Source: Planctomycetota bacterium (lineage in GTDB: Bacteria; Planctomycetota; Phycisphaerae; SM23-33). From it: a stretch of DNA of 62,081 bases. The notes below the pieces were generated by a model that saw only the letters and a program-made list of their open reading frames with translations, made no database searches and had not been told where the DNA came from. How positions within the stretch are numbered: the stretch's first letter is position 1; each line of letters begins with the position of its first letter. The position numbers and the translations under genes were made by a program. Where the stretch lies: NCBI GenBank assembly GCA_012729725.1, contig JAAYCO010000207.1:1-62081 (forward strand), in the 5' to 3' direction. Shown one piece after another: positions 50,478 through 62,081 of this stretch.

Positions 50478-53400
50478 TTAGAGCAGCTTTTTCTTTTCCA
50501 ACTGGATATTCAGGCCAAGACCCTTGAGTTCGTTGCACAGCACGTCGAAGCTCACCGGGGTGCCCGCTTCGAGCGTGTTCGTGCCCTTGACCATCGACTC
50601 GTAAATCTTGGTTCTACCCTCAACGTCGTCGCTCTTGACGGTGAGCAGTTCCTGAAGCGTGTAGCTTGCGCCGTACGCTTCAAGGCCCCAGACTTCCATT
50701 TCGCCGAATCGCTGACCGCCGGTGCGAGCCTTTCCGCCCAGGGGCTGCTGGGTAATCAGCGAATACGGGCCAGTGGCTCGGGCGTGGATCTTCTCGTCCA
50801 CAAGGTGGTGCAGCTTGTTGATGTAGATATATCCGACCGTAGTCTTCTGCTCGAACGGTTCGCCGGTTCTTCCGTCGAAGAGCCGTATCTTGCCGTCTTC
50901 GGGCATCTCGGCCAGTATTTCGCGCGTTGCGCCGGCCTGCTGGATAACCGACAGGTCCTGCCCGCGACGGCGGACGTGCTCGTTGGCCTCGCGGATGCTC
51001 TGAACGATTTCTTCTTCCGTCGCTCCGTTGAACACCGGCGTAACCGCCTGGAATCCAAGCACCGCGGCCGCCCAACCAAGGTGAGTTTCGAGAATCTGGC
51101 CGACGTTCATACGGCTTGGCACGCCAAGCGGGTTGAGCACGATGTCAACCGAAGTGCCATCCGGCATAAACGGCATGTCTTCGACGGGCATGATCTTGGC
51201 GATAACGCCCTTGTTTCCGTGCCGGCCGGCCATCTTGTCGCCAACGCCGAGTTTGCGCTTGGTGGCGACGCGAACCTTGACCATCTCAAGCACGCCGCTG
51301 GGCAGCTCGTCGCCGCGTTTCATGTGGTCAAGCTTGCGCTTGGTTTCCTTCTGGATCTCCGCGATGCGGGGCCAGTACTTGCCGTAGATCGCCTCGGCCT
51401 GCTGCTTGGCGGCAGGCTTGGCGCCCTTGATCCACGCCAGCGTGAAGTTCTCGATCTGCTCGATCAGCACCGCCTCGTTGTCGCTCTGACCGACCTTCTG
51501 ACGGGTCGTCGGGTCGATCAGCGGATTGCCGAGAACCGAGTTGATCTCCTCGGCCATCAGGCGGAATACCTTGACCTGACGCGAATTCATCTTCTCGCGG
51601 TATTCCTTCATCTGCCGGTTGAGGTCCTTCTTCTGGTCCTCGTTCATGTGCATGCGCCGGCTGAAACGAAGGGTATCGACAACCACACCTTCCTCGCCGG
51701 CAGGCAGTTCGAGGCTGTCGTTCTTGACGTCCTCGCCGGCCCTGCCGAAGATGGCATGAAGCAGCTTTTCTTCAGGGCTCAGTTCGCTCTTGCTCTTGGG
51801 CGCGACCTTGCCGACAAGAATGTCGCCGGGGCTCACGCGAGTGCCCACGCGAACAACGCCGTTCTCATCGAGGTTGCGAAGCGCACGCTCCGAAACGTTG
51901 GGAATATCGCGAGTGAATTCCTCGCGCCCAAGCTTCGTTTCGCGAATCTCGACCTCGTATTCCTCAAGGTGAACCGAGGTGAACGTGTCGTCGATAACCA
52001 TGCGCTCGCTGATGAGGATGGCGTCCTCGAAGTTAAACCCGTCGAACGGCATGAACGCCACAAGCACGTTCTTGCCGAGCGCCAGCTCGCCCTGATAGCT
52101 GGCCGAGCTGTCGGCGATAACCTGGCCCTTCTTGACCTTCTGCCCTTCCTTGACGATGGGCTTCTGGTTGAGGCAGGCTCGCTCGTTGAGCTTGCTGAAC
52201 TTGCGAAGTTCGTATTCGTCGCTGTTGTCGATGATGATGCGTTCGGCGTCAACGTACGTCACCACGCCGGCCTTGCGGCTCTTGATAAGCATGCCGCTGT
52301 TCTCGGCGACAACTCTCTCCATTCCGGTCGCCACAATAGGCGCTTCGGACTTGATGAGCGGCACGGCCTGGCGCTGCATGTTCGAACCCATGAGGGCGCG
52401 GTTGGCGTCGTCATGTTCGAGGAAGGGAATCAACGCCGCCGACACGCCGACAACCTGCTTGGGCGAAATATCTATGTAGTCGACTTCAACGCCCTTGACC
52501 ACCGTGACCTCGCCGCGGGCGCGGGCCAGCACGTGTTCTTCGGGCAGGCGCTCGAGGCCCCGGGAGGTTTTTTCCAGTGAATCAGACGGCGCCAGAACCA
52601 GTTCCATTTCTTCATCGGCGCGCAGGTGGCGAACCTCGTCCACCACCTTGCCCTTGACAACCTTGCGGTAAGGCGTGGTCAGGAAGCCGTACTCATCGAC
52701 GCCGCTGTAAATCGACAGCGAGCTGATGAGGCCGATGTTGTTGCCTTCGGGCGTCTCGATCGGGCAGATTCTGCCGTAGTGGCTGATGTGGACGTCGCGA
52801 ACCTCGAAACCGGCTCGTTTTCTGTTCAGGCCGCCGGCGCCAAGGGCAGAGAGTCTTCGCTCGTGCGTGAGCTGGCTCAGCGGGTTCTGGTGATCCACAA
52901 CCTGCGAAAGTTCGCTTCTGCCGAAGAAGAAGTCGATGCTGGACGAAATGCTCTTGCTGTTGATCAGCTCAGAGATTTTCGTCAGCTCGCCGGGATCCTT
53001 AAGACTCATTCGCTCCTGGGCGGTGCGGCGGAGCTTAAGGAAGCCCTTTCTGAGTTCCTCGGCGGCCAGTTCGTCGATAGTTCTCAAACGCCTGTTGCCC
53101 AGGTGGTCGATGTCGTCAACGATGCCTTCGCCGGACCGCAGCTTCATGATGTAGCGAAGCGTGTTGGCGAAGTCTTCAGGACGAATGGTCATGACCGATT
53201 CGTCAACATCCTGGTGGAACTTGCGGTTGAGACGGAAGCGACCGACCTTGCCCAGTCGATAGCGGTTTTCGTCGAAGAACTTTTCCTGGAACAGCGTCTT
53301 GGCCTTTTCGATCTGCGGCGGGTTGCCCGGACGCAGACGCATGTACAGCCTGAGCAGCGCGTTTTCGTAGCTGTGAGCGGCGTCTTCAGCCAACGTGTTG

Positions 53401-54281
53401 AGAATCAACGGGTCATCGACCTTGTCGACCACCTCAAGATTCTTGACGTCGCTGGCGGCTATGCGCGTAAGGGCTTCGCCGATCTGCCCGCCGGCGGGGA
53501 TAAGCTCTTCACCGGTCGCCTTATCGATGAACGCCTCAACGACGTACATCTGCGGCCGAAGCTGGCTGACCGGCACGTTCTTGGTGCTGTAGAATTCGCG
53601 GATCAGGGCGGCGTCTGTGCCAAGCTTCTCATCCATCGCCCGAAGAAACGTCGTGGCGGGAATCTTGCTGGACTGATCGATACGAATGGTGATCGAATCT
53701 TTCTTGGTGACAGTCAGTTCGATCCAGCTTCCTCGCTCGGGGATAATCCTGGCGCCGTGCAGCGGGCGGTCGCTTTCCTGCATTTCGACGGTGAAGTCAA
53801 CGCCTGGCGAGCGGTGCAGCTGCGATACGATAACCCTCTCGGTGCCGTTGACGATAAACTCGCCGCCGCCGATCATGATGGGTATTTCGCCCAGGTAGAT
53901 GCTTTCTTCGACCACGTCTTTGCGATCGGTCCTGCTCAGGCGGCAGCGAACCCTCAGGGGCAGGCCGTAGCTGAGTTTCAGGTCACGGCATTCCTGCTGG
54001 GTGTACCTTGCCTCGCCGAGTTCATAATATAGATATTCGAGCTTGGTCTGCTCGTCATAGCTCACTATTGGGAATACTTCCCGAAGGAGTCCCTCAAGCC
54101 CCTCGTTCTTTCTCTTGGCGGGGTCTACACCCTCCTGAAGGAACCGGGCATAGCTTGATAGCTGGATGTCGATAAGATTGGGAATGCTGGCGCCGTCGGC
54201 AACCTTTGCAAAATCCCTGACCTTTTGGGGTCGAAGCATGATTCGGTCCTCAGTCTGATAAAAGCTTACCAGGTCGTTCAA
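50478..54281 (-). CDS. rpoB: RNA polymerase beta subunit
   Basis: 1267 aa; [68 protein letters not shown]. Confidence 0.99.
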   Translation of the reverse strand: MNDLVSFYQTEDRIMLRPQKVRDFAKVADGASIPNLIDIQLSSYARFLQEGVDPAKRKNEGLEGLLREVFPIVSYDEQTKLEYLYYELGEARYTQQECRDLKLSYGLPLRVRCRLSRTDRKDVVEESIYLGEIPIMIGGGEFIVNGTERVIVSQLHRSPGVDFTVEMQESDRPLHGARIIPERGSWIELTVTKKDSITIRIDQSSKIPATTFLRAMDEKLGTDAALIREFYSTKNVPVSQLRPQMYVVEAFIDKATGEELIPAGGQIGEALTRIAASDVKNLEVVDKVDDPLILNTLAEDAAHSYENALLRLYMRLRPGNPPQIEKAKTLFQEKFFDENRYRLGKVGRFRLNRKFHQDVDESVMTIRPEDFANTLRYIMKLRSGEGIVDDIDHLGNRRLRTIDELAAEELRKGFLKLRRTAQERMSLKDPGELTKISELINSKSISSSIDFFFGRSELSQVVDHQNPLSQLTHERRLSALGAGGLNRKRAGFEVRDVHISHYGRICPIETPEGNNIGLISSLSIYSGVDEYGFLTTPYRKVVKGKVVDEVRHLRADEEMELVLAPSDSLEKTSRGLERLPEEHVLARARGEVTVVKGVEVDYIDISPKQVVGVSAALIPFLEHDDANRALMGSNMQRQAVPLIKSEAPIVATGMERVVAENSGMLIKSRKAGVVTYVDAERIIIDNSDEYELRKFSKLNERACLNQKPIVKEGQKVKKGQVIADSSASYQGELALGKNVLVAFMPFDGFNFEDAILISERMVIDDTFTSVHLEEYEVEIRETKLGREEFTRDIPNVSERALRNLDENGVVRVGTRVSPGDILVGKVAPKSKSELSPEEKLLHAIFGRAGEDVKNDSLELPAGEEGVVVDTLRFSRRMHMNEDQKKDLNRQMKEYREKMNSRQVKVFRLMAEEINSVLGNPLIDPTTRQKVGQSDNEAVLIEQIENFTLAWIKGAKPAAKQQAEAIYGKYWPRIAEIQKETKRKLDHMKRGDELPSGVLEMVKVRVATKRKLGVGDKMAGRHGNKGVIAKIMPVEDMPFMPDGTSVDIVLNPLGVPSRMNVGQILETHLGWAAAVLGFQAVTPVFNGATEEEIVQSIREANEHVRRRGQDLSVIQQAGATREILAEMPEDGKIRLFDGRTGEPFEQKTTVGYIYINKLHHLVDEKIHARATGPYSLITQQPLGGKARTGGQRFGEMEVWGLEAYGASYTLQELLTVKSDDVEGRTKIYESMVKGTNTLEAGTPVSFDVLCNELKGLGLNIQLEKKKLL

Positions 54282-54332
54282 CCGCCGGCGGTCGTCACAT
54301 GCGCCCGGCGCGAATCAGTTTGCGTAAAGCCA

Positions 54333-54368
54333 GCCTGCCCAGGCGGGGATCTCCCGCCCGGGCCAGGC
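54333..54368 (-). promoter_or_regulatory. Long hairpin in rplL-rpoB intergenic region (attenuator/processing-site candidate)
   Basis: Minus GCCTG-GCCCGGGCGGG-AGAT-CCCCGCCTGGGCAGGC, nearly continuous pairing. Confidence 0.5.
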
Positions 54369-54399
54369 CGCAAGTAACTATGTTCAGTACGTAACGCGC

Positions 54400-54810
54400 T
54401 TACTTGAGTTCAACGGTCGCGCCGGCTTCTTCCAGTTGCTTCTTGGCTGCTTCGGCGTCATCCTTCGAAACACCGGTCTTGACCGGCTTGGGAGCGCCTT
54501 CGACCAGGTCCTTGGCTTCCTTGAGCCCGAGGTTCGTCAACGCGCGGACAACCTTGATCACGTTGATCTTCTTGTCGCCGGCGTCCTTGAGGACGACGTC
54601 GAACTGGGTCTTTTCCTCTTCGGGGGCGGCGGCAGCGGCGCCACCGGGCGCAGCCATCATGACTGCCCCGCCGGCGGCGGGCTCGATGCCGTAGGTAACC
54701 TTGAGGTAATCAGCAAGGTCAACAGCCTGCTTGAGGGTCAGCTTCACGATCTGGTCGCCCAGCGACTTGATGTCGTCACTGAAAGTCTTTTCTTCACTCA
54801 TCTTGGTCAA
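54400..54810 (-). CDS. rplL: 50S ribosomal protein L7/L12
   Basis: [72 protein letters not shown]. Confidence 0.97.
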   Translation of the reverse strand: MTKMSEEKTFSDDIKSLGDQIVKLTLKQAVDLADYLKVTYGIEPAAGGAVMMAAPGGAAAAAPEEEKTQFDVVLKDAGDKKINVIKVVRALTNLGLKEAKDLVEGAPKPVKTGVSKDDAEAAKKQLEEAGATVELK

Positions 54811-54906
54811 TCTCCACTATAGGCATTCAACCGGCCTGATAGGCGGCGCCACGTCGGCGCCATTTAACCCGTGAGGGCCAATCCGCAGCCAGTTTCTGAA
54901 ACTGTG

Positions 54907-55473
54907 TTAATCCGCCGCCGGCGCTGTTTCCGCTGCGGTGGCCTCGGCGGGCGCTGCTTGCGAAGCCTTTTCTTCGATTGTCTTGAGGATCGAAGACAGG
55001 GCCGATCCGGGACCAACCAGGCACCCGGCGAGCTTGCTGCCGGCAGACAGGATGCATCCAACCGCCCTGCCAATGGCTTCTTCCCGAGTCGGGTACTTGC
55101 TGAGTTCCTCTATCCGGTCCTCGCCGAAGACCTCGCCGTCCATGAACGCTGCCTTGACCGTCAGCTTGGGGGCGTCCTTGGCAACGTCCAGAAGCGTTCG
55201 CACAACTTCAACCACGCTGTCGGCGCCGTATGCAACGGCGCAGGGGCCTTCAAGCAGCGCGGCGGCGCCTTCAAGACCGACCGCCTTGAACGCACCGCGA
55301 GCAATCGAATTCTTCACGACAGTCATGCGGATGTTCTTTTCCGCAAGCTGGCTGCGAACCGTGTGAGTGGAAACGGCGTCCAGGCCGGAAAATCCCACGA
55401 CGGCAAGCGACGTCACGCCGTCAAAGCGGGTTACGAGTTCTTTACGTATAAGCTCTTTAATTGGCTTGCTCAT
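54907..55473 (-). CDS. rplJ: 50S ribosomal protein L10
   Basis: MSKPIKELIRKELVTRFDGVTSLAVVGFSGLDAVSTHTVRSQLAEKNIRMTVVKNSIARGAF; position upstream of rplL. Confidence 0.95.
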   Translation of the reverse strand: MSKPIKELIRKELVTRFDGVTSLAVVGFSGLDAVSTHTVRSQLAEKNIRMTVVKNSIARGAFKAVGLEGAAALLEGPCAVAYGADSVVEVVRTLLDVAKDAPKLTVKAAFMDGEVFGEDRIEELSKYPTREEAIGRAVGCILSAGSKLAGCLVGPGSALSSILKTIEEKASQAAPAEATAAETAPAAD

Positions 55474-55481
55474 GGGTCACC

Positions 55482-56165
55482 TTATGCAACGTCAATCTGA
55501 ACCGCGGGGCACATCGTCGGGGCGATTGCCACCTTCTTGATGTACACGCCTTTTGCCGAGGAGGGCTTGACCCTGCGGACGTGTGCGACAAACGCCTCAA
55601 TGTTCTCCACCAGCTTGCTTTCGTCAAAGCTCAGCTTGCCGACGGGAATGTGCAGGTTTCCACCGTCGTCATTGCGGTATTCAAGCTTTCCGGCGGAGTA
55701 TTCCTTCACGGCGACGGCAATGTCGTCTGTGACGGTGCCGCTCTTGGGAGAGGGCATTTTGCCTTGCGGGCCAAGAACCTTGCCCAGGCGCGACACGTTT
55801 CTCATCATCGCGGGGGTTGCGACCGCGACGTCAAAATCAAGCCAGCCGCCCTGAACCTTCTTGATAAGCTCGTCGCTGCCGGCCTCGGTGGCGCCTGCCG
55901 CCAGGGCCTTTTCCACATCCGCCCCGTCGCAGAAGGCGATGACCTTCTTGGATGCGCCGATGCCATGAGGAAGCGATAGCGAGCCTCGAATTGCCTGCTC
56001 GGCCTGCTTTGTGTCTATGCCGAGATGCATAACCAGATTGACCGTCGGGTCGAACTTCGTCGGCTTGAACGTCTTGATAATCTTGACTGCTTCGGGAATT
56101 CCGACCTTTCCGGCCGGTACGTTTTTCACGCATTCCCTGTAGCGTTTTGACCTGGTCTCCGCCAT
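55482..56165 (-). CDS. rplA: 50S ribosomal protein L1
   Basis: KFDPTVNLVMHLGIDTKQAEQAIRGSLSLPHGIG...LGPQGKMPSPKSGTVTDDI. Confidence 0.97.
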   Translation of the reverse strand: MAETRSKRYRECVKNVPAGKVGIPEAVKIIKTFKPTKFDPTVNLVMHLGIDTKQAEQAIRGSLSLPHGIGASKKVIAFCDGADVEKALAAGATEAGSDELIKKVQGGWLDFDVAVATPAMMRNVSRLGKVLGPQGKMPSPKSGTVTDDIAVAVKEYSAGKLEYRNDDGGNLHIPVGKLSFDESKLVENIEAFVAHVRRVKPSSAKGVYIKKVAIAPTMCPAVQIDVA

Positions 56166-56212
56166 TTTACACCTTTGCGTCCGTAGACTCCCACTATTGC
56201 CCGTGGTCAGGC

Positions 56213-56230
56213 CCGCCCCGCCCGGGGCGG
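56213..56230 (-). promoter_or_regulatory. GC-rich hairpin in rplK-rplA spacer
   Basis: CCGCCCC-GCCC-GGGGCGG perfect 7-bp stem. Confidence 0.35.
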
Positions 56231-56240
56231 CGAGTATGCT

Positions 56241-56666
56241 TTACTTCTGAACGGTAATGCCCATGCTTCTGGCAGTGCCTTCGACTATGCGGCAGGCGGC
56301 ATCCAGATTACGGGCGTTGAGATCTTTGATCTTGCGCTGCGCTATGGCCTTGACCTGGTCGCCGGTGACGGTTCCAACTTTTTCCTTGTTGGGAACGCCG
56401 CTGCCCTTTGCCACCTGGGCTGCTTCCTTCAGCAAGGCCGCCGCCGGCGGGCTTTTTGTGATGAAGGTGAACGTGCGGTCGCCGTACACGGTAATTTCGA
56501 CCGGAACGGGCATGCCGTTGAGGTCGCGCGTGCGCTCGTTGAACTGGGCTACAAACTGCCCGATGTTAACGTTGTGCTGGCCCAGGGCCGGTCCAATGGG
56601 CGGAGCTGGAGTTGCCTGCCCGCCGGCTGCCTGAAGCTTGATTTTTGCCTTGATTTCCTTTGCCAT
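56241..56666 (-). CDS. rplK: 50S ribosomal protein L11
   Basis: [39 protein letters not shown]. Confidence 0.97.
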   Translation of the reverse strand: MAKEIKAKIKLQAAGGQATPAPPIGPALGQHNVNIGQFVAQFNERTRDLNGMPVPVEITVYGDRTFTFITKSPPAAALLKEAAQVAKGSGVPNKEKVGTVTGDQVKAIAQRKIKDLNARNLDAACRIVEGTARSMGITVQK

Positions 56667-56749
56667 TGCTCTGCCTCTACTTAATTTGCCGGCTGCCCGG
56701 CTGCCTGGTCAAAACTGCGACCATGCGTTTGGGAGGGTCTGCGGCGCGC

Positions 56750-57331
56750 CTACGCCTTCTCGACCTGCCAATACTCCAATTCGACCGGCGTGGCCCTGCC
56801 GAATATCGTCACAATAACGCGGATCAGGCCCTTGTCGGGAAGCACTTCATCGACGGCGCCCTCGAAGTTTTCGAATGCGCCTTCCTTGATCTTCACCGAG
56901 TCGCCCTTGGCGAATTCAACGGCCATCGGGGCGCCTTCGCCCGCCTTCTCGACCTGCTGAAGCATCTTGTCTACGTCCACCTGGCGCATCGCGGTCGGTT
57001 TGCCGGTTGCGCCAATGAAATCGCCAACGCCGGTGGTTTCACGGATGAGGAACCAGGGCTTCTCGCCAATGCTGCCGTCTTCTTCCAGTTCCATTTCGAT
57101 GAACACGTAGCCGGGGTACATCTTGCGCTCGACGAACTTCTTGTCGCCTCCCCTGCCTCGGGGGCTGGGGCGACGCTCGGTCGGAACAAGAATCCGCCCG
57201 ATCTTGTCCTGAAGGCCCTCGATCTTGACCTTTCGCTCCAGGGCCTCGCGAACCTGCTCTTCCTTGTTGGAGGCGACGCGCAGAACGTACCACTTTTTGG
57301 ACGCAGCGGTTGTTTCTTTTGATTCGGCCAT
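56750..57331 (-). CDS. nusG: Transcription termination/antitermination factor NusG
   Basis: KKWYVLRVASNKEEQVREAL...RKMYPGYVFIEMEL...VKIKEGAFENFEGAVDEV (KOW). Start overlaps secE stop. Confidence 0.96.
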   Translation of the reverse strand: MAESKETTAASKKWYVLRVASNKEEQVREALERKVKIEGLQDKIGRILVPTERRPSPRGRGGDKKFVERKMYPGYVFIEMELEEDGSIGEKPWFLIRETTGVGDFIGATGKPTAMRQVDVDKMLQQVEKAGEGAPMAVEFAKGDSVKIKEGAFENFEGAVDEVLPDKGLIRVIVTIFGRATPVELEYWQVEKA

Positions 57332-57708
57332 CAGCCTGTCACTCCCATCCAACTGAACAGGAGGATGAACAACAGATCCACGCCGGCCAAAAGGGCCGCC
57401 ATGATGAACGTAGTCACGATGACTACCTTGGTGGAGCCGATAACTTCCTTCCGGCTCGACCACGAGACCTTCTTCATCTCGCTTTCGGTCGCGATCAGGA
57501 AGTCGGCTGCACTGGGCTTGTTGAGTATCCAGAACGTAAGCCAGGCGACAGCCGCCACCATGGCGGTTGGTATGCCAAACTGCAGGTATGGCGAGTACTG
57601 CAGCTTCCTGCTAAGGAAAAAGGCGCCTATCACCACGATCACCATGATGCCGATGAACGTGCACACTCGCGTGTACTTGCCCTGGCCTTTTTTATAAACT
57701 TCAAACAT
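57331..57708 (-). CDS. secE: Preprotein translocase subunit SecE
   Basis: FLIATESEMKKVSWSSRKEVIGSTKVVIVTTFIMAALLAGVDLLF; position between trnW and nusG. Confidence 0.92.
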   Translation of the reverse strand: MFEVYKKGQGKYTRVCTFIGIMVIVVIGAFFLSRKLQYSPYLQFGIPTAMVAAVAWLTFWILNKPSAADFLIATESEMKKVSWSSRKEVIGSTKVVIVTTFIMAALLAGVDLLFILLFSWMGVTG

Positions 57709-57801
57709 GCGTTTCCTGCCGTCTGTGTTGCATCTAGCCTGTTCACTGACCGGCCCGATCAAGCCTTCCCCAGCCGGTTCATCTTCCGCCCGGAGACGGA
57801 C

Positions 57802-57874
<73 letters not shown>

Positions 57875-57926
57875 AAAACACCGGCCGGTCCGACTGGGGG
57901 ATCGGACCGGCTCGGTTGGCCGATTA

Positions 57927-58094
57927 TCATTTCCTCTTAAGCTTGTGCTCCGTATGTGTTCTCGTACGTGGGCAGAACTTCTTGAGGACCAGCTTTGGGG
58001 TGCCGCCGGCCACTCGGACCTCTATACGATAGTTGAGGTCTCCGCAGTCGGTGCACTGAAGCCAGACATATTCACGGGCCTTCGCCTTGGCCAT
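57927..58094 (-). CDS. rpmG: 50S ribosomal protein L33 (55 aa; below ORF-track cutoff)
   Basis: MAKAKAREYVWLQCTDCGDLNYRIEVRVAGGTPKLVLKKFCPRTRTHTEHKLKRK. Confidence 0.93.
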   Translation of the reverse strand: MAKAKAREYVWLQCTDCGDLNYRIEVRVAGGTPKLVLKKFCPRTRTHTEHKLKRK

Positions 58095-58098
58095 TGGA

Positions 58099-59307
<1,209 letters not shown>

Positions 59308-59409
59308 TGATCATGCTCCTATAAGGTTTCGCTGAAGTATTTTGAAAGCCCACGCACGGCCATACGCGGGCAACATTCTGTCGGCCTGTCATCCGACCGT
59401 CCGATTCAT

Positions 59410-59482
<73 letters not shown>

Positions 59483-59582
59483 ACTTCGGCGCAACAGCAA
59501 ACCCACTTGCAAGCGGCGGTCATCAGCAAACCGTTGCTGTTTGTGGGTATAATGCAGCCATGCCCAAAGAGATAGATCGCCA

Positions 59583-59610
59583 AGTATACAGACGCGCCAA
59601 AGGCTGTCAA
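59583..59610 (-). promoter_or_regulatory. Strong putative promoter for trnT-tuf-rpmG-trnW-secE-nusG...: TTGACA-N16-TATACT
   Basis: -35 at 59605-59610, -10 at 59583-59588 (minus), AT-rich stretch (AATTTTTAG) upstream; about 100 nt before tRNA-Thr. Confidence 0.75.
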
Positions 59611-59717
59611 ACTAAAAATTCAGCGCCCGCGGCAAGTTTTTGCCCGGCCTAAATGGCGTCCACCAGCCGTTTTGCGATGATCGACGCCTCTAGCCCGGCA
59701 CGCACAACCGTTATCTA

Positions 59718-59759
59718 CGCCGCCCCTGCTCCCCCGGTTTGATAACACTGGGGGCGGCG
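59718..59759. terminator. GC-rich inverted repeat downstream of the capA-like gene
   Basis: CGCCGCCCC ... GGGGCGGCG 9-bp arms; no clear T-tract. Confidence 0.35.
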
Positions 59760-59829
59760 CGAAATCTTATGCAGGCAAATTGCCCCGCCACACCTTTGGC
59801 CTGCCACGCTGGTTTGAGGCTGATCAAAT

Positions 59830-60894
59830 CTACTGGGCACGGGCCGATTCCAACGCGTGAAGAAGGGCGTTCCTGACGTGCCTGGGGCGAAGGCTTCCAA
59901 GCCGGCTGGGGCGAAGATGACCAAATGTCGGAATCACCGTGTTTATCCAGAAGTAGCTCCGGCGATATCTGCCAAGGCTTATGCCCTTTTGCAGGGCCTT
60001 GTTCGCCCGCTCGATGCACCGCCTGCCGAAGCCGCTGTTGTCCGGGCGCACCGCCAAGCCCGGATCGAACGTCGCCACCTGCTTGATGCACGCAAGCGAA
60101 TCGGCATTAAGATCCGCCAGCAGAAGGCAGCCGGTTCTTTCGCGGCGGTTCCAGCACAACTCGTCGCCGCAAACATATGGCACGTCGCAGGCAACGAAGT
60201 TGCCCAGCGAATACGCGATGGCCGCCCCGGCGTGCATTTCGGCGCCCGCGATGACGTGCGGATGATGGCCAATTACCATCGTCGCCCCCGCCTCGGCAAG
60301 CAGGCGCCCCTGCTGAACCTGCATGGGCGAGGGTATCGTCATCCGCTCGCGCCCCCAGTGAAGACAGACTATCACGTGGTCAACATGCGCGCGGATCCGC
60401 CTGACCTGGTCTTCCATCCGGTCTATGTTAAAAGGATTAATCCCCGGGCTGTTTTCGCCCGCCCACACCGCGGCCCCGCTTGATTCATCCGCTGCCGCCA
60501 GAAGCGCTATGTGCATGCCCTTGCGAACCACGATGGCCGGGGCAGCGGCCTCGGCAAGGTTCTCGCCGGCGCCGAAACCCGCTATGCCATACTGCCTGAG
60601 TGTTCGCTTGACCTGAAGAAAACCGCTCTCAAGACAATCGAACATATGGTTGTTCGCCAGGCTCAACGCGTCGAAGCCGCCGCGGGCCACCACCTGCATA
60701 AGCCCCGGCGAGGCGATCACGCGAGGCTCGGTTGATATCATCTCGCCGCCGCCGTCGAGCGTGCATTCAAGGTTGCCGATCACAAGATCGCAGGTTGAAA
60801 ACACGTTTCGAAGCGAGGCGAAGACGGAATCGGAATCCCTGCCTTCCTCCAGCGAGCCTGAAAGCAGCAGGTCGCCAACGGCTGCGATCTTCAT
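59830..60894 (-). CDS. CapA-family (poly-gamma-glutamate synthesis protein-like) metallophosphatase-fold protein
   Basis: MKIAAVGDLLLSG...VIGNLECTL...DALSLANNHMFDCLESGF...VIVCLHWGRERMTIPSPMQ...AGATMVIGHHPHVIAGAE...AYSLGNFV. Upstream start at 60978 possible. Confidence 0.88.
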   Translation of the reverse strand: MKIAAVGDLLLSGSLEEGRDSDSVFASLRNVFSTCDLVIGNLECTLDGGGEMISTEPRVIASPGLMQVVARGGFDALSLANNHMFDCLESGFLQVKRTLRQYGIAGFGAGENLAEAAAPAIVVRKGMHIALLAAADESSGAAVWAGENSPGINPFNIDRMEDQVRRIRAHVDHVIVCLHWGRERMTIPSPMQVQQGRLLAEAGATMVIGHHPHVIAGAEMHAGAAIAYSLGNFVACDVPYVCGDELCWNRRERTGCLLLADLNADSLACIKQVATFDPGLAVRPDNSGFGRRCIERANKALQKGISLGRYRRSYFWINTVIPTFGHLRPSRLGSLRPRHVRNALLHALESARAQ

Positions 60895-61052
60895 CGAGCC
60901 TGGATAACGCCCACGCAAACCTTCATCTTCTGGACCCCTGTGGAAAGCCTGCATGCCATCTCCCGCCGCGAGGAGCATGTCCCGCTGAGCAATAATAGGC
61001 CCCCATCAACGCAAATCGCGCAAGGATAATCCAAACTCCGATATTGCCTACC

Positions 61053-61058
61053 TATAAT
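61053..61058 (+). promoter_or_regulatory. Putative -10 TATAAT upstream of FemAB-like gene
   Basis: Consensus TATAAT about 55 nt upstream of ATG 61113. Confidence 0.4.
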
Positions 61059-61112
61059 ACCCCGAGACCGAAGGTCCTGGAGGGAACTCGAAGTCTCAAA
61101 ACGGAGAGTTGG

Positions 61113-62081
61113 ATGAATCCTTCAAGCGGCCCACGCGCGTCGGCGCCAAGCGCCGAGCGATGCACTGTTTCCGTCGGCTCCCAGGAACCGCAATGGGGCG
61201 ATTTTCTACCCTCCTGCCCACGGTCAAGCATCTTTCACGATCCGAAATGGGGCGAGCTTCTGGGCGGCCCACGCGGCAATCGAGCATGGTATCTCACCGC
61301 CAGGCGGGAAGGCAAAATCTGCGGAATCCTTACGCTTGTCGAGCAGAACAGCCTCATCTTCGGCAGGCGGATGACAAGCCTTCCATACATGGACGCATCA
61401 GGCATTCTGGCCATCGATCAGCCTGCCGCCGACGACCTGCTGGCAAGCGCCAAGGCCCTGCTGGCACAGCGGAGGCTCAAATGGCTGGAACTGCGGCATC
61501 GGCACAACCACTTCGCGTCGCTCCCCGCCCGAAACGACAAGGTGACGCTTCGCCTGCCTCTCGATGAACCAGACGCCATGTGGAAACAGATCAGCCCGAA
61601 GGTGCGAAACCGCATCCGCAAGGCCCAGAAGGCTCGCCTGCAGGTGCTTACGGGCGGCTGCGAGCTGCTGGGGGGCTTCCACTGCGTCTACGCTCGCACA
61701 ATGCGAGATCTGGGCAGCCCGCCGCACGGCAGGGGTTTCTTTCGCTCGCTGCTGGAGACTTTCGGCGAGGCCGTTAACGTTCACGTGGTGCGCGACGGAA
61801 TTCCTCTGGCTGTGGCGATAGCCATGCGGGACGGCCAGGCCGTTTGCGTTCCATGGGCGGCCAGCGATCATCGGGCCAACGAGTCGTGCGCCAACATGCT
61901 GCTTTACTGGCATCTTCTTGAGCACGCCGCGGGCGTCGGGGCGAAGGTCTTTGATTTCGGCAGAAGCACTGCCGGCAGCGGAACATACATATTTAAGAAA
62001 CAATGGGGGGCGCAGGAACACGCGCTGCACTGGCACTATCTGCTCAACGACGGCGATTCGCCGCCCGGGCCGGCGGGAGAA
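61113..62081 (+). CDS. FemAB-like GNAT protein, similar to PEP-CTERM/exosortase-associated FemAB family (truncated at window end)
   Basis: Frame from ATG 61113 open to window end: ...VRNRIRKAQKARLQVLTGG...HVVRDGIPLAVAIAMRDGQAVCVPWAASDHRANESCANMLLYWHLLEHAAGVGAKVFDFGRSTAGSGTYIFKKQWGAQ. Absent from ORF track. Confidence 0.8.
   Translation, partial: MNPSSGPRASAPSAERCTVSVGSQEPQWGDFLPSCPRSSIFHDPKWGELLGGPRGNRAWYLTARREGKICGILTLVEQNSLIFGRRMTSLPYMDASGILAIDQPAADDLLASAKALLAQRRLKWLELRHRHNHFASLPARNDKVTLRLPLDEPDAMWKQISPKVRNRIRKAQKARLQVLTGGCELLGGFHCVYARTMRDLGSPPHGRGFFRSLLETFGEAVNVHVVRDGIPLAVAIAMRDGQAVCVPWAASDHRANESCANMLLYWHLLEHAAGVGAKVFDFGRSTAGSGTYIFKKQWGAQEHALHWHYLLNDGDSPPGPAGE

Noticed and set aside
48060-52580. 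Very long + strand ORFs (560 aa and 944 aa) opposite rpoC/rpoB
   Set aside because: Mirror-frame antisense ORFs of high-GC essential genes; no recognisable domains, and rpoC/rpoB on the minus strand are unambiguous.
52800-52930. Rifampicin-region changes in rpoB ([27 protein letters not shown])
   Set aside because: Key D516, H526 and S531 equivalents are unchanged; other differences look like ordinary lineage divergence.
59485-59829. Short ORFs between tRNA-Thr and capA
   Set aside because: Only small ORFs with no recognisable content; the region is better explained as promoter plus hairpin/terminator sequence.

Overview
This 62 kb window is chromosomal and GC-rich. It looks planctomycete-like, an inference from the EF-Tu switch I sequence, a DUF4954 protein and the ribosomal operon layout. 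The 5' part (~1-26.7 kb) holds: an AraC regulator truncated at the left edge; two URO-D-family (methyltransferase-like) genes, one apparently frameshifted; metK; an enolase-superfamily gene; tRNA-Glu(CTC); an acetyl-xylan-esterase-like gene; a SIS-domain gene; a PPi-type phosphofructokinase; a GATase-like protein; a PIG-L deacetylase; a DUF4954 beta-helix protein; hemC; a complete F1Fo-ATP synthase operon with a nitroreductase gene between atpD and atpC; a radical SAM protein; and nadB. From ~27 to 59.6 kb, one almost unbroken minus-strand block fuses the classical tuf/sec/nusG-beta-str-S10-spc-alpha operons, running from trnT-tuf to rplQ. A CapA-family gene and a right-edge-truncated FemAB-like gene close the window. 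I found no CRISPR array, transposase, prophage or defence system. The observations most worth a second look are: (i) a densely structured ~260-nt rpsG-fusA intergenic region, a candidate structured RNA; (ii) a 172-nt imperfect palindrome in an AT-richer spacer; (iii) a non-canonical EF-Tu switch I; (iv) a natural Arg at the S12 'K88' streptomycin position; and (v) the nitroreductase inside the ATP synthase operon. All calls come from reading the sequence; no database search or folding program was run.
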